From Pontibacter aquaedesilientis (GTDB lineage Bacteria > Bacteroidota > Bacteroidia > Cytophagales > Hymenobacteraceae), in assembly GCF_014773225.1 (NCBI RefSeq), contig NZ_JACXAJ010000006.1, positions 62,001 to 126,000 of the forward strand: DNA of 64,000 nt, written 5' to 3'. Below the pieces are notes generated by a model. The model had not been told where the DNA came from. It did not search any database and saw nothing but the letters and a program-made list of their open reading frames with translations. This document shows, in pieces, positions 60,526 to 64,000 of the stretch. The translations under genes were made by a program, and so were the position numbers. Each line of letters begins with the position of its first letter. Within the stretch, counting starts at the first letter, position 1.

Positions 60526-61305
60526 CTAACGTGAAGGATCACCCTCAGTCAGCACTTCGTTCTGACGCAAATGTACTGGGGTTGTCTTTTTTCGCAGTTT
60601 CATGTTCAGCATTTCCACCATCAGCGAGAAGAACATGGCGAAGTAGATGTAGCCTTTCGGGATGTGCTGGTGCAGCGCCTCCACGACCAGCATAAAGCCG
60701 ATCAGAATCAGAAAGGCCAGCGCCAGCATTTTCACGGTTGGGTGCTTGTTTACGAAGTCGCTCACGTACTTGGCGAACACCAGCATAATGCCCATCGCAA
60801 TGATGACGGCAATGACCATCACCATAATTTCCTGGGCCAGGCCCACTGCCGTCAGGATGGAGTCGAAAGAAAACACAATATCGATGAGGATGATCTGGAT
60901 GAGCACCTTGCCTAGCGTTATCTGTGCCTTTCCGGTTTCGTGCCCCTCTTCCTCGCCTTCCAGTTTGTTGTGTATCTCGGTAACAGATTTGGCCAACAGG
61001 AACAGACCACCGGCAAACAGAATAATATCGCGCCACGATACCGGGAAGTCCTCTTCTGTGAACGGCAGGTTGATCGAGAAGATCGGGTTACTGGCGCTCA
61101 CGATCCAGGCAATGAACATCAGCAGGATAATGCGGAACACAAGGGCCAGCATCAAACCAATGTTACGCCCTTTGGCCTGCTGCTCCTTTGGCAGTCGGCT
61201 GACAATGATCGAGATAAAGACAATGTTGTCGATTCCAAGCACGACCTCCATAAAGGTCAGGGTGAGCAGACTTATCCAGGTATCCGGATTCGCGAAAATT
61301 TCCAT
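60526..61305 (-). CDS. TerC-family integral membrane protein
   Basis: A 259-residue protein with seven or so membrane helices. Conserved acidic metal-site residues lie in FMEVVLGIDNIVFISIIVSRLP (about 18-39) and ILIDIVFSFDSILTAVGLAQ (about 140-159). It also has GYIYFAMFFSLMVEMLNM near the C-terminus. TerC-family proteins export manganese or supply metal to secreted proteins; the Alx/MneA subgroup exports Mn. No riboswitch of the yybP-ykoY type is evident upstream. The gene is alone. Confidence 0.92.
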   Translation of the reverse strand: MEIFANPDTWISLLTLTFMEVVLGIDNIVFISIIVSRLPKEQQAKGRNIGLMLALVFRIILLMFIAWIVSASNPIFSINLPFTEEDFPVSWRDIILFAGGLFLLAKSVTEIHNKLEGEEEGHETGKAQITLGKVLIQIILIDIVFSFDSILTAVGLAQEIMVMVIAVIIAMGIMLVFAKYVSDFVNKHPTVKMLALAFLILIGFMLVVEALHQHIPKGYIYFAMFFSLMVEMLNMKLRKKTTPVHLRQNEVLTEGDPSR

Positions 61306-61341
61306 ATAGGTATAAGGTGAGGGTAAGGGTTAAATTGATAA

Positions 61342-61395
61342 ATGGCTAAATTGTTAAATGGTTGTCCCTAAAAAACCATTTAACAATTTAGCCAT
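61342..61395. terminator. 22-bp inverted repeat between yajQ and terC
   Basis: ATGGCTAAATTGTTAAATGGTT (61342-61363) pairs exactly with 61374-61395, with a 10-base loop. It lies just after the yajQ stop on the minus strand. It is AT-rich and lacks a standard T run, so its efficiency as terminator is uncertain. The arms belong to a family of degenerate AAATTGTTAAATGG repeats. Confidence 0.6.
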
Positions 61396-61402
61396 GCAAC
61401 CA

Positions 61403-61900
61403 CTAAGATTTCATGTTGACATACTGAAGCGGCATGCCCACTTCTTCGGCGTTGGTACGCATCAGGGCGATCACTTGCTGCAGGTCGTCGATTTTCTTGC
61501 CGGTCACCCGGATGGTTTCGTCCATCATGGCAGCCGACACTTTCAGTTTGCTGTCTTTGATCAGCTTCATGATTTTCTTGGAGGTCTCCTTGTCGATGCC
61601 GGCTTTCACTTTGATGTCTTTCTTCACCATGGCGCCAGACGCGTAGGCCTCTTTGGAGAAATCGAGGGCGGTGGCGTCGAGGCCCTGCTTCACCATTTTG
61701 CCGATGAGCACATCCTCGGTGTGCTGCAGGCGCATGTCGTTCTCCATGCTGATGTGCACTTCGTTGTTTTTCTTGTCGTACTCCAACGTGCCTTTGGTGT
61801 CGCGGAAATCATAGCGGTTCATGATCTCCTTGCGGGCCACATTCACTGCATTGTCCATGGTCTGCGGATCTACTTTGCTGATGATATCAAAAGATGCCAT
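61403..61900 (-). CDS. YajQ-family nucleotide-binding protein
   Basis: A 165-residue protein of the YajQ (UPF0234) family: MASFDIISKVDPQTMDNAVNVARKEIMNRYDFRDTKGTLEYD at the start and SAAMMDETIRVTGKKIDDLQQVIALMR in the second RNA-binding-like repeat. Members bind nucleic acid or cyclic di-GMP in some species. The family call is secure, the ligand in this organism is not known. It is alone on the minus strand, flanked by AT-rich degenerate repeats. Confidence 0.93.
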   Translation of the reverse strand: MASFDIISKVDPQTMDNAVNVARKEIMNRYDFRDTKGTLEYDKKNNEVHISMENDMRLQHTEDVLIGKMVKQGLDATALDFSKEAYASGAMVKKDIKVKAGIDKETSKKIMKLIKDSKLKVSAAMMDETIRVTGKKIDDLQQVIALMRTNAEEVGMPLQYVNMKS

Positions 61901-61964
61901 AGTTTTTCAGGTTTGGTAACAGAAATAAGTTTTACACGATTTATCGCCCACAAAGTTATTTAAA

Positions 61965-62178
61965 TGCCTGAATGGTTAAATGGTTAAATTGCTTGATGGT
62001 TGAATTGTTAAATTGTTGATTGTTGGTTGCTGATTGCTAAATTGCTTCGCTGGATTATCTTTTCTCCGAAAATTCAGTTGCAATCCCCTTTTGAGGGGGC
62101 GCAGGGGTGTGTTAATATTTGTGAATCCCCCTGATCAACCATTCAACCATTAAACAATTCAACCATTTAGCAATTAAC
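61965..62178. repeat. Intergenic AT-rich degenerate repeats with a GC-rich hairpin
   Basis: The gap between yajQ and the GNAT gene has numerous variants of AAATTGTTAAATGG and ATGGTTGAATTG (61965-62045), a GC-rich hairpin (62085-62098) and complementary words (AACCATTCAACCATTAAAC) at 62136-62176. Near-complementary words on both sides could form a long imperfect stem. No gene is seen. Confidence 0.6.
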
Positions 62179-62610
62179 ATGCACGTCATTGAACCCTCCA
62201 CTCCCAAGCAATTCGAACAGTACTACCAACTGCGTTACGACACCCTGCGCAAGCCATGGGACCAACCCGAGGGCAGCGAACGGGCTGAGGACGATAGCGA
62301 GGCCATACATGCCATGCTGGTAGACGACGCGGGAGAAGCGTTAGGGATATGCCGCCTGCATCTGAACACCCCGCAGGATGCACAAATCCGCTTTATGGGT
62401 GTGCGGGCCGATAAGCAGGGCCAGCGCCTCGGCGACCAACTGATTCGCTACCTGGAGGACCGCGCCCGAGAGCTGGGCGCCACCACCATGACGTTGCAGG
62501 CCCGCGAAAATGCCGTAAACTTTTACCGCCGCAACGGGTATGAGGTAGTAGAAAAAACATACCTGTTGTTTGGCTCCATTCAGCACTACAAAATGGCCAA
62601 GCAACTGTAA
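62179..62610 (+). CDS. GNAT-family N-acetyltransferase
   Basis: A 143-residue GNAT protein. The acetyl-CoA-binding motif A is visible in IRFMGVRADKQGQRLGDQLIRYLED (Q/RxxGxG-like, here QGQRLG, near residues 81-88), with motif B in TMTLQARENAVNFYRRNGYEVVEKTY. It transfers an acetyl group from acetyl-CoA to an unknown amine. It is followed 12 bases later by the lipocalin gene, so the two are probably cotranscribed. Confidence 0.92.
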   Translation: MHVIEPSTPKQFEQYYQLRYDTLRKPWDQPEGSERAEDDSEAIHAMLVDDAGEALGICRLHLNTPQDAQIRFMGVRADKQGQRLGDQLIRYLEDRARELGATTMTLQARENAVNFYRRNGYEVVEKTYLLFGSIQHYKMAKQL

Positions 62611-62622
62611 CCCGTTGCAAAA

Positions 62623-63171
62623 ATGGCTTTCATCAAAAAGAAAAAACTTATCCTGACCGCCGGTGCTGTCTTGCTCGGCGCTTTCATTATCAGCGGCTGC
62701 AGTAGCAGCAACGCCCCGCTCGATACCGTGCCCCACGTGGACTTGGCGCGCTACATGGGCAAGTGGTACGAAATCGCCTCTATCCCACAGCGCTTCTCCA
62801 GGGGTTGCCATTGCACCAGTGCCGAGTATACACTCCATGCTGAGGAAGGCTATGTGCAGGTATACAACTCCTGCCTGAAAGATGGGAAGGTGAGCGATGT
62901 GAATGGCAAGGCCTTCCCGGTGGAGGGGAGCAACAACAGCAAGCTGAAAGTACAGTTTTTCTGGCCTTTCAAGGGCGACTACTGGATTCTGGAGCTCGAC
63001 CCCGACTATCGCTACGTGATGGTGGGCTCACCTGACCGCGAAAGCCTCTGGTTTTTGTCCCGCACGCCAACCCTGGACGAGGCTACCTACGCCCGGCTGG
63101 AGCAACTGGCCAATAGCAAGGGCTTTCCGGTGGAGCAGCTGGAACTCATGGACCAAAGCTGTGCAGAGTAG
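62623..63171 (+). CDS. Lipocalin-family lipoprotein (Blc-like)
   Basis: A 182-residue lipoprotein. Signal peptide and lipobox IISGC (Cys27). The first lipocalin motif GKWYEIASIPQRF (about 46-58) and the TLHAEEGYVQVYNSCLKDGKVSDVNGKAFPVEGSNNSKLKVQFFWPFKGDYWILELDPDYRYVMVGSPDRESLWFLSRTPT region agree with bacterial lipocalin Blc. It binds fatty acids or lysophospholipids at the outer membrane. Cys pairs (CHC, C near 95, and final C) may form disulfides. Confidence 0.92.
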   Translation: MAFIKKKKLILTAGAVLLGAFIISGCSSSNAPLDTVPHVDLARYMGKWYEIASIPQRFSRGCHCTSAEYTLHAEEGYVQVYNSCLKDGKVSDVNGKAFPVEGSNNSKLKVQFFWPFKGDYWILELDPDYRYVMVGSPDRESLWFLSRTPTLDEATYARLEQLANSKGFPVEQLELMDQSCAE

Positions 63172-63187
63172 CAGGTATAGCGCCTGA

Positions 63188-63808
63188 TCAGTAAGCCCGC
63201 CACATACCTGTGGTGTCGTCTTCGGTGGCCGCGGCACCCGGCACAGGCGACTCCCGCAATATGTCATCCTGCTCGGTGTTGAACTTATCGGCACTGAATA
63301 GGAAAGAGACAATGCCCAGCACCAGCAGAAAACCAAAAGGAACCACCAGGTTGCGGTAGAAGAAATAGCGAAGGGGCTCATGGAGTTTTTTGTAGCGCCG
63401 GAGGTATAGGAAAAGCAGCAACCCCACCAGGATATACAAGGGCAGCGCCACAAAAAAGACCACCTGCCAGCCGTACCAGTTCTGGTAGCGGAAAATGAGC
63501 GCCACAAAACTCATGACCAGCGACAGGCTGCTGATAGAGCCCAGCAAGGCCAGCCAGATGTTGGACACGATGTAGAAAAACGACAAGCCTACCTGTACCA
63601 GAAAAAGCAGCAGAAGCACTACCATCGAAAACACGAATACAAAGCTGCCGCCCGTCAGGCCCAGGAACTTCATCACGACACCCACCACGGCCATACCCAT
63701 CGCGACATAAAGTATGGTGGTAAAGGAGCGGATAAAAGAAGTGAGTTGGTGGCGCACATTGGCAACCAGCGACTGCTTGTCATGCTGATGGTGTGGCGTA
63801 TGGTTCAT
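63188..63808 (-). CDS. Uncharacterised multi-pass membrane protein
   Basis: A 206-residue protein. The first 25 residues are polar and His-rich (MNHTPHHQHDKQ). Five membrane helices follow between residues about 28 and 180 with short loops (including YLRRYKKLHEPLRYFFYRNL). The C-terminal 35 residues are polar and acidic. No family known to me. It is convergent with the lipocalin gene, with only 16 bases between stops. Confidence 0.7.
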   Translation of the reverse strand: MNHTPHHQHDKQSLVANVRHQLTSFIRSFTTILYVAMGMAVVGVVMKFLGLTGGSFVFVFSMVVLLLLFLVQVGLSFFYIVSNIWLALLGSISSLSLVMSFVALIFRYQNWYGWQVVFFVALPLYILVGLLLFLYLRRYKKLHEPLRYFFYRNLVVPFGFLLVLGIVSFLFSADKFNTEQDDILRESPVPGAAATEDDTTGMWRAY

Positions 63809-64000
63809 GGCTTTGCAAGGTATAAGGTTGTGTAATTCTGTTTACGCAATTTCCGCCAGTGCTTTGGCTCTTGGTCCACAATGCTGCACATGCTCTACAG
63901 CGGAACCCGCTTCTTGGGCTAATGTTTCACCAGCTCAGCCTTGCCTGGCGGAATCCATTGGAGACCTAGTAGGCAGTACTGCAACAAACAAGGGAGGTGC
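63809..64000. other. End of window with no supported gene
   Basis: Apart from an AGGTATAA motif variant at about 63819, I see no convincing gene, promoter or repeat. A 26-codon frame on the minus strand that runs off the edge (stop at 63919-63921) is too short to support. Confidence 0.3.

Noticed and set aside
60940..61400. Manganese (yybP-ykoY) riboswitch near terC
   Set aside because: The 5' side of terC has only AT-rich repeats and none of the conserved motif loops.
63919..63998. Short minus-strand frame reaching the window edge
   Set aside because: Only 26 codons, without recognisable family similarity or supporting signals.
1..64000. Motif as Chi or KOPS sequence
   Set aside because: Both orientations are nearly equally frequent across the window, while Chi and KOPS are strand-biased.

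Overview
The window looks like chromosomal DNA of a Bacteroidota bacterium, most likely order Cytophagales, family Hymenobacteraceae (Pontibacter/Hymenobacter-like). This is inferred from gene content and order (purH next to mreBCD-pbp2-rodA, FKBP lipoproteins beside nrnA, PF14905-type TonB-linked barrels, a Cys-type CcmE), from the Bacteroidota -7 promoter box TAnnTTTG in front of many genes, and from lipoproteins with short lipoboxes. Most genes are housekeeping. No prophage, insertion sequence, CRISPR array or defence island is visible.

Layout. 1-3.0 kb: ndk (cut by the window edge), then nrnA and two FKBP-type isomerase lipoproteins. 3.0-9.3 kb: recO, thymidine kinase, a ferredoxin, several uncharacterised genes and a MoxR ATPase. 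9.5-21.5 kb: a phosphate-starvation region with a TonB receptor and beta-helix lipoprotein on the minus strand, divergent from two porins, pstS-pstC-pstA-pstB and phoU. Three promoters there carry the same four-repeat, 11-bp-period operator at a fixed distance from the -7 box. 21.6-27.2 kb: cytochrome c maturation (ccmB, ccmC, ccmD, ccmE, ccmF). 27.2-38.6 kb: mixed metabolic and regulatory genes (glycosyltransferase, DUF2520 protein, ferredoxin-iscX, KdsC-like phosphatase, cold-shock protein, UbiA prenyltransferase, Fur-family regulator, HAD phosphatase, LytS/LytTR two-component pair). 38.7-46.9 kb: purN, purH and the rod-shape operon mreB-mreC-mreD-pbp2-rodA. 46.9-51.2 kb: an orphan TcmP-like gene, tRNA-Leu, tRNA-Gly and mutS. 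51.2-64 kb: a repeat-rich intergenic region, an rRNA/tRNA methyltransferase, a TonB-linked barrel protein, an M19 dipeptidase, an M28 peptidase, terC, yajQ, a GNAT acetyltransferase, a lipocalin and several hypotheticals.

The most unusual signal is not a gene. The octamer AGGTATAG (extended consensus CAGGTATAGC) or its complement occurs roughly 58 times by eye, against about 2 expected by chance. It lies in both orientations, inside and outside genes. It also occurs as a seven-copy tandem array, as inverted pairs that form hairpins, at the centre of a 68-bp palindrome, and in places where it doubles as a Shine-Dalgarno sequence or -7 box. This is comparable in density to DNA uptake sequences or the cyanobacterial HIP1 octamer, but I do not recognise it as a described element.

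Gene starts were corrected where the longest frame begins inside a promoter -7 box or a terminator (nrnA, ccmB, the ubiA-like gene, purN, the KdsC-like gene) or where family alignment favours an internal start.
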